Shown: positions 23,526 to 34,396, counted from the first letter of the stretch. The stretch is 64,000 nucleotides of DNA from Cyclospora cayetanensis (GCF_002999335.1 NW_020312579.1:1-64000), one strand, 5' to 3'. Translations and numbers: made by a program. The notes: generated by a model not told the origin, from the letters alone.

Positions 23526-26500
23526 GGGAGCTGCGCCTCAGAGCTCGTCAGCGACTATGGCCCTTCGCAGGTGATGCAACTTTTCGACAGCGAGGAACGG
23601 CAGCGGCAGGAAAGCTGCCAGTGCTGCCTGCAAAGCTGCAGACAACAGCGTCGCACGCTACAGTCGCACATTCGTCGTCATCAGATGCCTTCTGCTCGGC
23701 AGCAGCGGGAGCAGGCGCAGCAGCGTCAGCATCAGCTCGCAGGGAGGAGTCTGACTGTCACACTCCTGAAATACTGCCCTTCCAGCCTTCCTTCTACAAC
23801 GCAAGTGTACTTACAGGGCTCCCCGGAGGTGCTCATCCGCGACTGCAGCTGCGCTCCCTTCCGCCGCTTTTCCCAGGAAGTACGAATTTTTTGTCTTCTT
23901 TTTCATCGTTGTCGCCGTCGCCCTCCTCCCCCTGCAACAACGGCAACCAGCAGCACAGCACCCAGCAGTACGACAAAAGCGGCAACAGCAAAATCAGCAG
24001 CAAAAGCAGCAACAGCAAAAGCAGCAGCAAAAGCAGCAACAGCAAAAGCAGCAGTTTACAGGGGCCTCTGACGCCTTCGCTGCTCTCTGCTGTCAACGTT
24101 CCCCGCGACTTAAAAATGCTCAAAGTGTCTCAGCTTCCTCAATTGTGCAAGTAGGTGATCCAAACCTCGCCGCGCAGCAAGAGCAGATCCTGTCTTGTTT
24201 TTCCCGGAAAAACAAGACAGGATCTGCTCTTGCTGCGTTGGGGAGACAGGTTGGGGGCAAGCCTCCTTTGTTGTGTCGCGGTGTGTTTTTTCCGCGAGCA
24301 GCGACGAAGTCGCCTTGCTGTGTGCCTCACTGGGCGCTGCGCCGCGGCTGTCTGTCTCCTGCCTCTGCTGCGCAGCGAGCTTCGTCGCGAGATCGTCGAT
24401 TTGGTGTCTCTGATTGGAGGGCACTTGGCCTCCTCCCTGGGGATGATCGAAGCGATCGTGGCTTTGCATTACACGCTAGATATGCCGACGGATTCTCTGA
24501 TTTTTGATGTTTCACACCAAGCCTACCCCCACAAGGTGTGAGCTTGCCGCGTGCCTTCGCGGGCTTTTTCTAAAAACTTTTTTCTCAACGTCTCCTCCTA
24601 CCCGATGCTGTTGCCGTTTTCTGCCGCGGTGTTTTTCTAGCACGTTGCAAAACAACCTCCCATGCTCGAGACTTCTCTAGTCGTGACCACGCAGTGTCTT
24701 GCCTCCCGCTGATACGACCCCTGCGCGCCTCTTCTAAGACTCTTCTTCTTTTTTCATGGCTAGCTGTCTGTACGCCTCTTCCAAGACTCTTCTTCCTCTT
24801 TTTAGCTAGCCGTCAATACGCCTCTTCCAAGACTCTTCTTCTTTTTTCATGGCTAGCTGTCTATACGCCTCTTCCAAGACTCTTCTTCTTTTCATGGCTA
24901 GCTGTCTATACGCCTCTTCTAAGGACTCTTCTTCCTCTTTTTGGCTAGCCGTCAATACGCCTCTTCCAAGCCTCTTCTCCCTCTTTTTGGCTAGCTGTCA
25001 ATACGCCTCTTCCAAGACTCTTCTTCTTTTTTCATGGCTAGCCGTCAATACGCCTCTTCCAAGACTCTTCTTTTTTTTCATGGCTAGCTGTCAATACGCC
25101 TCTTCCAAGACTCTTCTTCTTATTTCTTGGCTAGCTGTCTATACGCCTCCCCCCTTCTTCTTTTTTGGCTAGCCGTAAATATTTTCTGTGCGCTGCTCTG
25201 ATTTTCACAGATCCTGACAGGACGACGCCACCTCATGCACCGCCTGCGTCAGTTTGGTGGTCTTTCTGGCTTTCTCTCTAGAAAAGAGTCGCTGTATGAT
25301 TGCTTCGGGGCTGGTAAGCAGGAGACGCTGCGAAGCGAAGAGCCCGCTATGCGGGAAGCCTTCAAGCCTGTTTCTTGGCTGCATGCAACTTCGCGAGGGA
25401 GCAGCGCAGAAAAATCTGTTCGTCTTAGAGGCTGTTCTCGGTGTGAGTGGAGTCGGATGCCTCTTTTTTGCGCTTTTTCTCAGGCCACTCTTCCACATCT
25501 GTCAGTGCAGTTCAAGGGATATACGTCGCTCACCGCATGCAGCAGAAGGAAAACAGGCTGCACGTTGCGGTTATCGGTAGGGCCGAGGCTCCGTGTTTTG
25601 CGGCGGCTGCGTGTGTTGTTGCTGCCCTCCAACCGCAGAGTGGAGCACTTGCCTGTGCGCAAGGCAGCAGGATGCAGGCAGCGGGGGGGAGAGAGGGGAG
25701 AAGCGGGAGAAGCGGGGAGCAAAGGAGCATGGGGAAGGGGGGAGCAAAGGAGCATGGGGGAAGCGGGGAGCAAAGGAGCATGGGGGATAGGGGAGGTGCC
25801 CAAGAATTCTTTTTTACTGCAAAGCGACGGCGCGATGCAGGCATTTTCGGAGCCATCCAACAAGGGACGAAGATCGTTCTAGACCAAAACCTCCGTTTCA
25901 GCGGTGGGGTGTAGCGGAGAGAGCGCCTCTGCCTCTGCGATTTGCATTCAGGGGACGGAGGCTTGACAGGCGGCATGGCATATGAAGCCCTCAACGCATG
26001 CGGCCATCTGCAATCCAAAGTGTTGGTTGTCTTGAACGACAATCAACAAGTCTCCCTTCCTACTGGCACGAACTCCGCGGGTGCGATCTGTGGAAAAGTG
26101 CATCCAAGTGGCTAAACGGGGTGTACATTTGTCTGCACGCTGCATGCATATGCGTTCCTACGTACATGAGTATCCGTAGTAACGGGCTGTCTCCCCGGCA
26201 GCTGGCAGTGGGGATTTCGCACTTGGATCTCTTGGATCTTCCGCGCATGTGTGTGCGCGCTGAAAGACAGGCATCTCGTGGCGCATGGTGTGGGGTTTTG
26301 TTCTGCAGGGGGCACAGCGCCTGCCAGTGCGGTGTCTCGACACATGCGCCGTTTGCTGAAAAGCCGCAGCTTCGTGTCTCTTTCCCAGCAGCTCAAGACG
26401 CAGCAGCAGCAGCAGCAGCAGCCTCTGGACTTGTCTGCGGTGCATGCGCCTGCACAAGGAGAACAGGGGGGAGCCTCCTTTTTTGGAGCTCTTGGATTCG

Positions 26501-27246
26501 ATTATTTAGGGCCCATAGATGGCCACGACGTGCAAAGCCTCGTAGCGATCTTCCAGACGATCAAGGTAGACATTGGCAGCATTGTTTTAGCGGCAACCCC
26601 ATCTTCCTGCCATCTTATCTTGCCTCGGCGCGTACTCTTGCGTCTCTTGTTCAGGAGTCAACGTGTTGCGTCTGTCTGTATGTTGTGTCTGTATGTCTGT
26701 GTGTCTGTCTGTATGTTGCGTCTGTCTGTATGTTGTGTCTGTATGTATGTTATGTGTGTATGTATGTTGTGTCTGTCTGTCTGTGTTCTGTATGTATGTT
26801 GTGTCTGTCTGTATATTGTGTCTGTCTGTATGTTGTGTCTGTCTGTATGTTGCGTATGTTGTGTCTGTATGTATGTTGTGTCTGTATGTATGTTGTGTCT
26901 GTCTGTATGTTATGTGTGTATGTATGTTATGTCTGTCTGTATGTTGCGTCTCTCTGTCTGTCTGTCTGTCTGTCTGCATGTGTGTGGATGTTTGGCGAGC
27001 ACGGCCGTTCCATGGTTTCTACGGCGTCTTTTTGAATTCTGCTTGCGTTCAGCGTCGGGGTTTGGAGCGTCCTACAGTCTTGCACCTCAAGACGGAGAAA
27101 GGTTTCGGCTATGCGCCAGCGCTGGCTGCGCTGGACCGCATGCACGGGGTCGAGGCAGCCACGCATCTTCTCGTGCATGCGGGAAGCCGTACCCTTGCGG
27201 GGGCAGCCACAGCAGCAGCGGCGGCGGGGCCCGCGGCCGGTGGCGC

Positions 27247-27304
<58 letters not shown>

Positions 27305-29690
27305 GTGGGCGCCTCTGCGAGTGCAACAGGAGCTCCCAAAGCTGCTGCAGCACCGCGTCACCCTCTGCCATCCCTTACCTCTGTTGCAGCGAAGGGGTTG
27401 CTCCGGCTAGCGGAGAAGGACAGCCTCGTCGTTGGAATCACGGCAGCGATGCCAGGCGGAACCGGCCTGTCGCTTTTAGGAGCTCATCTTCCTTCTCAGC
27501 TGTACGACGTGGGCATTGCGGAGCAGCACGCTGTCACTTTCTGCGGCGGCTTAGCGGCCGGAGGCGCGAAGCCCTTCTGCTGTATATACAGCACTTTTCT
27601 TCAGAGGGCGTACGATCAGATCGTCCACGACGTCGCCTTGCAAAGTCTGCCTGTTAGGTGGGCCCAGAGGGCGCCTTGCGGGGAGGGGGTGGTTCGATCC
27701 GCGTTGATGCTGCGCATGCTCCTCGCTTGGCGGTTGTTCGCGTGTGCATGCATGCATACATGCGTACAGGAGGAGGCATGTTTTTTTCGTAATATAGAGG
27801 CGTACGCAAATGCATGTATGCATTATGTATGCTTTTGCCCGTGGCGTCTTTTCCGTGGGGACCCCTGCGAATCCACGCTAGGCATCTGGAGACTGCAAAA
27901 TCCGTGTGCAGGCGCTCGAGCTTTCCTCTTTCCGTTCTTACTGGGGAATGCGTAGTTTTAGATGCTGCTCGTCCATGAGCGTGGCGGCTTCGTGTGCATG
28001 CGTTTCTGAGCGTGGATGCGGGGTGTGCGGCTTGCGTGCTTCAGATTCATCATTGATCGTGCAGGCTTGGTGGGGGCGGATGGGAGCACTCACCAGGGTG
28101 CCTACGACTTGAGTTTCTTGTCGAATATCCCAAACTTCACCGTAATGGCGCCAAGCGACGAGCAGGAACTTGTTCACATGCTTGCTGTAGGTCTAGGCGT
28201 GCCGGGGAAGAAAGAGGGAGGGAGTGCAGAGGAGGTTCAGGGGGTCTGTGGACAGGTGAAGGAAGATTGTGGTCGGGGTAGCGAGACTTCAGTATTCACG
28301 GAAGAGATGCCGCGCAAACGCTCGAGGGTGCTTCCACCCTTTGCGTGCAGACTGTCTACCAATTGGAGTCTGGCCCGTCTGCCATTCGCTTCCCGCGGAG
28401 CGCATCTTTTGGCATCGAAGTTCTCAACAGCAAGCTCGGGTATGTTTTTGCACGAACCACACTCTCGACCCCTAGAAGTGTGGGCTAGACACGAAGCACA
28501 CCCAGCGGGGAGGATGCATGCTGCGTCTCGAGCTCGTCTAGGCGCATGAAGGGAGTGCTTCCTTCTGCCTTTGGCGAGCGACGCTCACTTACTCACTCTC
28601 GGGGCTTTGTCGGCCTCTCGAGTCACACGTGCATGCGTACGGGTTTGGAGCCTGACTTGCTTCCGTGCAGGCACAATGTTCAGGAATTTCAATTTGAGGG
28701 AAAGCCCCTTCCCCTAGGAAAAGGTCGAATCATTCGTCGGGCACACCCTAAGGCTGCGTTCAAGGTGCGCGCCATAATGCAAAAACGTGCACTTTTCTAC
28801 CGTATTTTGAATAAGCGTCTTTGGCTGCGCTCGAGTGCTATGAAAGCGGCTTTCAACGTTCTGCTTTCTCCATGCATTGCCGAGAGGTGTATCTGCAGGT
28901 AGCCCTGCTGTCTCTAGGCACCCCCCTCCTGGAGGCAGTGCATGCCGCGGATCTGCTGCAGCGCATTCGCGCCATCCCCACCCCCGCACTTGCCGCCGCA
29001 GCAGTCGAAGAAGCAGCAGCTGCAGCAGCAGCCGGGAAGACATCCGCTGCAGGGGGCGAAACACCCCTTGTAGGCGTAACTGTGGCAGATGCGCGCTTTC
29101 TGCGACCCTTAGATGAATCCTTGCTAGCGTCTCTAGCTGCCTCTCATGACGCGCTCCTTCTGATAGAGGAGGGAGCAGCTGGAGGGTTTTGCAGCAAAGC
29201 CATGCGAGCGCTAGTGCAGCAGGGGGCCCTTGACGGGGGGAGGCTCCAGGTATGTTCCACAAAGCAAAGCATGCATGCGTGTATTGCCGAGGTTCCGACG
29301 GCATTTTCTCTCTCTCTCTCTCTATGCAGACAGATGCAAGCGCATGAGCCCATTGCTCCGTAGATACTTGGGCAAGCGCGGCTGTTTTACCTCCATGCAT
29401 GTGCAGAAATCCGAGAAACGCCCGAGTACCTTGCTCGTGGGAAATCGATTCTTGAACGCGGGGCGCTGGGGTGTCTAAGAGGGCAGGCTTGTGCCGTGTG
29501 ATGCTGCGCCGTGCAGCTGCGGTGTATCGACCTTCCGGACCGCTTCATAGAGGCTGCTGCCCGGGAGCAGCAGCTGAAGGAGGCTGGCCTCACAGCGCCA
29601 CATTTTGCAGCAGAGGTTCTCCGCATGCTGCATGCGAGGGCTGTGGTGCGTGTACAGACAGTGCGGAACAGGTACCTTGACGGGGGCTAA
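23147..29690 (+). CDS. DXS: 1-deoxy-D-xylulose-5-phosphate synthase, apicoplast precursor
   Basis: Condenses pyruvate and glyceraldehyde 3-phosphate, the first step of the MEP isoprenoid pathway, using thiamine diphosphate. Twelve exons join in phase: 23147-24150, 24376-24535, 25211-25313, 25484-25576, 25952-26080, 26309-26565, 27053-27657, 28045-28186, 28351-28439, 28671-28764, 28899-29249, 29517-29690 (1066 aa). Hallmarks are [29 protein letters not shown], the ThDP motif [88 protein letters not shown] and a transketolase C-domain ending near [12 protein letters not shown]. The first 300 residues are extra: a hydrophobic Leu-rich segment (about 43-62), then a Ser-rich, basic-containing stretch with a poly-Ser run. 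This suits a bipartite apicoplast leader, though the hydrophobic part lies unusually far in. Nineteen Gln sit in an insertion between the N- and middle domains. An AG|GTACCT site near 29671 could extend the C-terminus. Confidence 0.95.
23387..23428. repeat. G/C palindrome cluster in DXS exon 1
   Basis: GGGGGGGCCCCC-type alternation encoding [13 protein letters not shown] in the leader of DXS. A coding copy of the dispersed G/C element. Confidence 0.7.
23483..23523 (+). repeat. (AGC)n run encoding poly-Ser in DXS leader
   Basis: About thirteen AGC units read in the Ser frame. A second, AGCAGCAACAGCAAAAGC-type array at about 23960-24055 encodes [12 protein letters not shown] repeats in the same exon. 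Confidence 0.9.
24173..24237. repeat. perfect 32-bp inverted repeat in DXS intron 1
   Basis: Positions 24173-24204 and 24206-24237 are exact reverse complements separated by one base (C at 24205). I checked every pair. The element starts 22 bp after the donor of intron 1 (24151-24375). A transcript would fold into a very stable hairpin, and the DNA could extrude a cruciform. Confidence 0.97.
24740..25165 (+). repeat. tandem repeat of about 45 bp in DXS intron 2
   Basis: Nine or so copies of a unit built on GGCTAGCTGTCTATACGCCT then CTTCCAAGACTCTTCTTC and TTTTTCAT, with copy-to-copy length changes in the pyrimidine part. It fills most of the 675-bp intron 24536-25210. Confidence 0.9.
25716..25792 (+). 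repeat. GA-rich tandem repeat in DXS intron 4
   Basis: Three copies of a unit of about 27 bp containing GGGGAGCAAAGGAGCATGGG, between exons 4 and 5. Confidence 0.85.
26660..26985 (+). repeat. TGTCTGTATGTTG simple-sequence array in DXS intron 6
   Basis: About 325 bp of TGTGTCTGTCTGTATGTTG-type units fill the intron 26566-27052. They lack stops in some frames, which creates spurious long open frames through the neighbouring exons. Confidence 0.9.
27248..27304 (+). repeat. (CAG)18-CAA encoding 19 Gln in DXS
   Basis: A pure CAG run in frame with DXS exon 7, located in an inserted loop after the [13 protein letters not shown] motif. Confidence 0.95.
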
Positions 29691-29707
29691 CGGGGCCCCC
29701 AGCCAAA

Positions 29708-29753
29708 GGCAATAGCGGCAGCAGCAGCAGGTGCTGCTGCTGCCGCTACTGCC
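29708..29753 (+). other. 21-bp stem-loop just after the DXS stop
   Basis: Arms 29708-29728 and 29733-29753 pair at 20 of 21 positions (one A-C mismatch) around an AGGT loop, and TTTT follows at once. The stem contains the CAG/CTG core plus non-repeat outer bases (GGCAATAGCGG / CCGCTACTGCC), so it is more than a chance triplet repeat. It lies 18 bp after the stop codon, in the presumed 3' UTR. Confidence 0.85.
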
Positions 29754-29837
29754 TTTTATTCTGAAAATTCTGCCTCAGACAGGGAGCCGCCGCATGGCTT
29801 TCATCGCAGAAGCGGCTAAGAGTTTCGTCGCCTGACA

Positions 29838-30420
29838 GTGTTTCTCGCAGAACGCTGTGGCGTCTATCCTCTGAGCATGCGAGTTCGCTCATTAAGTGGC
29901 CTTCGCCTTAAAGCGCAAGTGCGGCGCAGGCTCAGTGCTAGCCAAATAGCGCTGGAGCGTTGCTGGGGTTGCCTTTGCAACGAGGCCGCTGCTGCAATAG
30001 AGCTGCTAGTCCACCCGGTGGCGTTGTTGACTCTGCCCCCTGTCGACTGCACTGTTTGCCGCTGCTTCCGCCATCAGCGCTCTCTCTCCACTGCCTGGCA
30101 CATTCGCCTCATAGGCCGTGTATGGCATCTTTAAAGGGCTGCTTTCCCCGTTGGTCTGTCTGTGGGGGTATGCGTGATTCTCGCCCCTAGTGCGAAGTGA
30201 ACTCACCCTCCAAGGCTTTGGCGCCTTGGGAATCACCCGGGGCTTCCTCTTGAGCTACCCACAAACGCTCTCTGCTTGCACGCACTCACCAAGCAAAGAC
30301 GATGGTGAAGGTGTAGCAGCTGCTGCGGAGGCGGCTACTTACACGGCAGGTCACCTGCCCACGCAGAGTCACGCCTTTTTCGGGAGCGATACGCTTCCCT
30401 GGGAGCACGTTTAGCCATGT
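29838..30420 (+). other. open frames of uncertain status downstream of DXS
   Basis: Overlapping plus-strand frames of 75-98 codons (29838-30134 and 30190-30414) without family motifs. The second is Ala/Thr/Ser-rich (GVAAAAEAATYTAG) and mildly coding-like. They could be 3' UTR of DXS or a small separate gene. Confidence 0.2.
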
Positions 30421-30648
30421 CTTCTAGTGCTTTCAACAGCTTTTAGGGAGAAACTTCAAGACGCAAACTAGCTAACTGTACAGAATCACGGTACCACCCA
30501 CCGCCGTCGACCCCTGATCGCCGCTGGAAAAAACCCTGCCAGGGACCCCCTTTGCAAGTTTTGCATTCTTCTGCACATTTGTCTTTGATAAACACTTTTT
30601 CTTAACTTAAAAGGGCTTGGGTATCAACGGGAACGTAGCACGGAAGAA

Positions 30649-30715
30649 GGGGGCCCCCTAGGGATGACCCCGCTGCGCTGCTGCTGCGGGGCCCCAGCGA
30701 GGGCCCCCCCCCCCT
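30649..30715. repeat. G/C palindrome cluster upstream of the P-loop gene
   Basis: Three GGGGCCCC-type blocks, one joined by a CTGCTGCTGC core, in the intergenic gap about 230-290 bp before the next ATG. Confidence 0.7.
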
Positions 30716-30939
30716 CCAAGGAGGCCCCTTCCATTCGTACCCTAAACCCTGCTCCCTTTTGATCCCTGTCACCGGCAACAAGCGCTTTCTTCGGAAAACT
30801 ATAATAAGGTCTCTAAGTCTAAGGCCTGAGATTTTTCGTCTTTTGCAGCAGCAGTCTAACCTACTCCTGCTCTCCAGCGCTTTCCGTCAATGGCTTGGTT
30901 GTTTGGGGGGGTTGCGGGTATAAAGCTCCAAGTGTGCAG

Positions 30940-32458
30940 ATGCTGAGTCGTTCGTTGCCTCGGCTAATCCTCGCACGGGGGGGAGCAGTGGGGAGGGATG
31001 CCTTAGCATCGCGAGCATTCGCGAAAATCTCGCCGTTCTTGCAGCTCTTGCACACGTGTACCCCTCGCGCTGCGTTGCATCCCCGTCAGCGGCAGCTTTC
31101 TACACGCAGACATTCGTCTGACGCTTCCTCAACGGCGGCTGCAGCACGAGCAAAGGAATTCCCCCCCCCGGATGGAGAGCCAACAGGGGGGGGCCCCCCG
31201 GGGGGCCCCCCCCTGTTTCCCCAGAGGCCCCTTTGGGGGTTCGTGCGGCGTGAAGGCCCCTCGCAGGCAGTCGAATCCTTCATAAAGGGCGAAGAACGCG
31301 GAGAGACTCGTAGGGTAGCAATGGCTCTTTTTCTTCTTCCCTTTTCTTCTTCTTCTCTTTTCTTCTTCTTCCCTCTTCTTCTTCCCCCCTCTTCTTCTAC
31401 CCTCTTCTTCTACCCTCTTCTTCTACCCTCTTCTTCTACCCTCTTCTTCTGCTCCCCCCCTCTTCTTCTGCTCCCCCCCTCTTCTTCTCCCCCTTTCTTC
31501 TCCCCCCCCTTTTCTTCCTCCCGTTATGGGAAAAGCTGCTGCTGAGACACCGCAGGAGGATTTGCGAGAGTTTTTTTCGCACAGGCTTGCTTCTGCTGAC
31601 GGGGCCTGAAGGCGTCGGGAAATCGTCTCTCCTCAAGGATTGTGTGGCACGCCTCATGGAGCAGCGCGACGGGCGTCTTCCAGTCGTAAGAAATTCGAGT
31701 TTGGCGTCTGCGTGGAATTGTGTTTCGGCTGAAGGGACTGCACGAAAGCCGCCGCCTCTGTCTCAATTGCTGAGCCTCCCTGCAGACGTACACACGAGGA
31801 GCGCAGCTCTCTTTCCCCGATGAACTGCTGGCAGTCAGGGTGTGCTTGTGCTGCAGCTTGTGGCCTTTGACGTGGGGTTGATGGCAGAGAGGAGCTTTGA
31901 AGGCTTTTTCGCGGTTGCAAGGCGTGCAGCTGCCCGTCAGCTTGCACTTGCATGCAGCGCGTTGGATCCGTCAGTCCCAGACACGCATGCGCATGAGCAG
32001 CTTTGAGCCTCTATCTTCCCAGAAGCCTCTCTGCGCGCTCGTACGGGCAGGCGGGCAGTGTCGCGCATCCAGCATTCATCATGCGTAGCTGCCGAAGGGC
32101 TGAGGGGAGGGGGACTGAGGGGGGAGGAGGAAGCGCTTAGAGCGGCAGCTTCCGAGGAAATGCCTAGTGCCCGCTTAGTCGCCGAAACAGTCTAGACGCG
32201 GAGAGAGAGACACACGCACAGACACACACAACTCACAGTGGTCGAGGCAAGGTCTGTGCTTGCTCTCGCTCGTTTTTGCCTCAAATTCAAGCGTCCAGTC
32301 TGTTTGCGGAGGATTTCGATGCTCAGAATCTCTCTCCTGAGACAAGTCGCGGCTTCGCTCCCTCCCTCCTTTGCCGCAAGCGTTGCTGCTGCCCTTCGCC
32401 ACGCAGCGACAGAAGGCGCAGCTGCAGCAGCAGCAAGGAAGGCAGACCGTAGGGCAGC

Positions 32459-32496
<38 letters not shown>

Positions 32497-34396
32497 CTGG
32501 GGTACTGCTGCTCCCAAATGCAAGGGAGAGACAAACTTTTCTGTCTTTGCTAAAGAACTTGGAGGGAGCCAGCGTGCACACTGAGGAGGCAAGTGGAGGG
32601 AGGCTCCTTTAGGCGTGCTCAAGGTTGTCGTTCTGCTGCCTCCGAAGCTATTTGCCTTAGCCTTCTTAGGTGAATTAAATTTCGAAGGAGCTAGTCTCTG
32701 GAAGGCGCTGCCATGCGTCTGTGTGTGTGTGCAGGCCGCCTCCGCTTGGCAGAAGATCCTCGAAACTCTAACAGGACCAAACAATGTTGCGCAACAGAAG
32801 CCGCAAACGCTGCTTGAGTGGGGCTGGTAGAGCGTAGACTTCGGGGTGTGGGCTGTGCATGCACGACACACAAGTCTTTCACATGAAAACAAGGAGGCCT
32901 TAGAAGGGCAGGATCGCTTTTTACTCAGTGTGTTTGTGTGTATGTGTGTGTGTGTATATGTGTGTGTATGTGTGTATGTATGTGTGTATGTGTTTATGTG
33001 TATGTATGTGTATGTATGTGTATGTGTGTATGGGTATGTGTATGTGTGTGTATGTATATGTTTATGTGTGTATGTGTTTATGTGTATGTGTGTATGGGTA
33101 TGTGTATGTGTATGTGTGTATGTGTATGTATATGTATATGTATGTGTGTATGTGTATGTGTGTGTGTGTATTTGTGTGTGTGTATGTGTATTTGTGTGTG
33201 TGTATGTGTATTTGTGTGTGTGTATGTGTATGAGTATGTGTGTATGTACAGCGCGGCCCTCTTGTTGCTCGGCGAAGTGTGGACTATGGCACCTCAGGGA
33301 ACGACTCTTGAGGAAGCCTCTAAGAAGGCAAATGTTCACAAGTTGAATCCTTGCATCAGGAGAATATACATTTATAGCGGATATCATTACAGCCTGCTTC
33401 CAGTAGCCGCCTGCAAGAATCGCGAGGGCATAACTTGCCCTGGACTGAGCTCCTCATCTCAGTGTATTGTACCTTGTTTTCGGAAAGTACATTTCGAGAC
33501 TTAGAGGAAACATCGTGTGTGTGTGTTTGTGTGCCCTCTCAGTGGCTGGAGTGTCTGTACGCCGTCATGGAAGTTGTCGAGCAAACCACGGGGGTGTGCT
33601 TCCAATTATGAAGTTCTAGCCCCCATGCCTGTTTGGCGATTGTTTGTTTTGCTGACTGCAGTGGTGGAGGTTTGCCGGAATTGCCGTCCTTGCACCCAAT
33701 CTCCCAGACTATTCGTGGAGAGTTTGTGCTGCAGCGTCCAGTGACTTTACTGCTGCGTTCCCCCGAGGCTTTGCTGGAGGCAGATCAGCTTCGCCTTCAA
33801 GGCACTGCTTTCTTTCGCTCCCTCCTTGCCACAGCGACGCAGGTGGGAAGCGATGTGCCGCTGTGGGCGGAGTTGTTGGTGAGGGCTTAGTGAGCTGCCG
33901 AATGCACACCCCAGATAAAGAGTTCATGCTGGAGGGCTTGCGCTGGTTCCTTTGACGGCTTTGTTGCCCCCATTCATGCGCAGGAAGGGCGAACTGTAGC
34001 GACTGTCTTCTCTGTCGCCGATAGCGTCACCGCCCTACTCGTGCGCGGTGTACGTACACCCCAAACGGGACGGCGCAAGGGGGTGCAGGTGCTTGAGATC
34101 GACGAGTTGAACAAGGACAATGTCCGGTGAGCCTTTCGTAAATGAGCCTCAAAATGAGGCCTTACGCAGCAAAAGTGGCTTGCACACGCGTCTTGCTGCT
34201 GCTGGCGGATTCCTCGGAGGCATGGAGCTTGGCGGCGGGCACAATGGAGTTTGACATCAGACATGAGGCATTGAAATTTCGCTTTTTGTTCAGGGAACTG
34301 TTCTCGCCTCTGCTTTGCACGGACACCTCAGTGGCAGACGCCGCCTTTCTCGCTGTGGGGGGACACCCCAGGCTCCTTCGTCTAATTTTTGAGTAG
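30940..34396 (+). CDS. P-loop NTPase, probably mitochondrial (STAND/archaeal-ATPase-like; DAP3/mS29 alternative)
   Basis: Exon 1 (30940-31309) encodes an Arg-rich, acid-poor start MLSRSLPRLILARGGAVGR, like a mitochondrial presequence. Exon 2 (31585-31685) carries a clear Walker A, LLLLTGPEGVGKSSLLKD. Later exons that join in phase are 32735-32826, 33543-33595, 33662-33842, 33984-34126 and 34294-34396. Exons between 31857 and 32588 are partly resolved; one contains a poly-Gln run and ends at a GC donor. An exon starting at 33251 (AALLLLGEVWTMAPQG) probably bridges the gap before 33543. The C-terminal half reads VATVFSVADSVTALL, then VLEIDELNKDNVRELFSPL, then FLAVGGHPRLLRLIFE. This pattern is typical of archaeal-ATPase/STAND NTPases, a class that includes the small mitoribosomal subunit protein mS29 (DAP3). 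The place where Walker B is expected reads VTLLLRSPEALL, without the usual acidic pair. Confidence 0.6.
31186..31213. repeat. G/C palindrome in exon 1 of the P-loop gene
   Basis: GGGGGGGCCCCCCGGGGGGC-type sequence encoding GGGPPGGPP. It is in frame and is one of the cleanest copies of the dispersed element. Confidence 0.75.
31320..31515 (+). repeat. polypyrimidine CTTCTTCT array in an intron
   Basis: About 195 nt of TTCTTCTACCC and CCCCCCTCTTCTTCTGCT units, almost free of purines on the plus strand. It lies in the intron 31310-31584 before the Walker A exon. The uninterrupted pyrimidine/purine bias makes it a triplex-prone tract. Confidence 0.9.
32930..33245 (+). repeat. GTGTATGT simple-sequence array in an intron
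   Basis: Over 300 bp of TATGTGTGTATGTGTTTATG-type units within the P-loop gene. It ends at a TGTACAG that can act as acceptor for a following exon. Confidence 0.9.

Noticed and set aside
25480..26042. Minus-strand frames rich in Pro/Leu (HAPLLPASP repeats)
   Set aside because: Reverse reading of the GA-rich repeat in DXS intron 4.
26251..27955. Plus-strand frames of 430-468 codons through DXS
   Set aside because: They read through the stop-free TGTCTGTATG intron array. The conserved DXS segments inside them belong to separate spliced exons.
29671..29690. Extra DXS exon after the AG|GTACCT site
   Set aside because: The in-frame stop at 29688-29690 gives a C-terminus of normal family length, and no conserved residues are missing. 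Kept only as an alternative.
32323..33387. Minus-strand 354-codon frame of His/Thr/Tyr repeats
   Set aside because: Reverse reading of the GTGTATGT intron repeat, with no gene-like ends.
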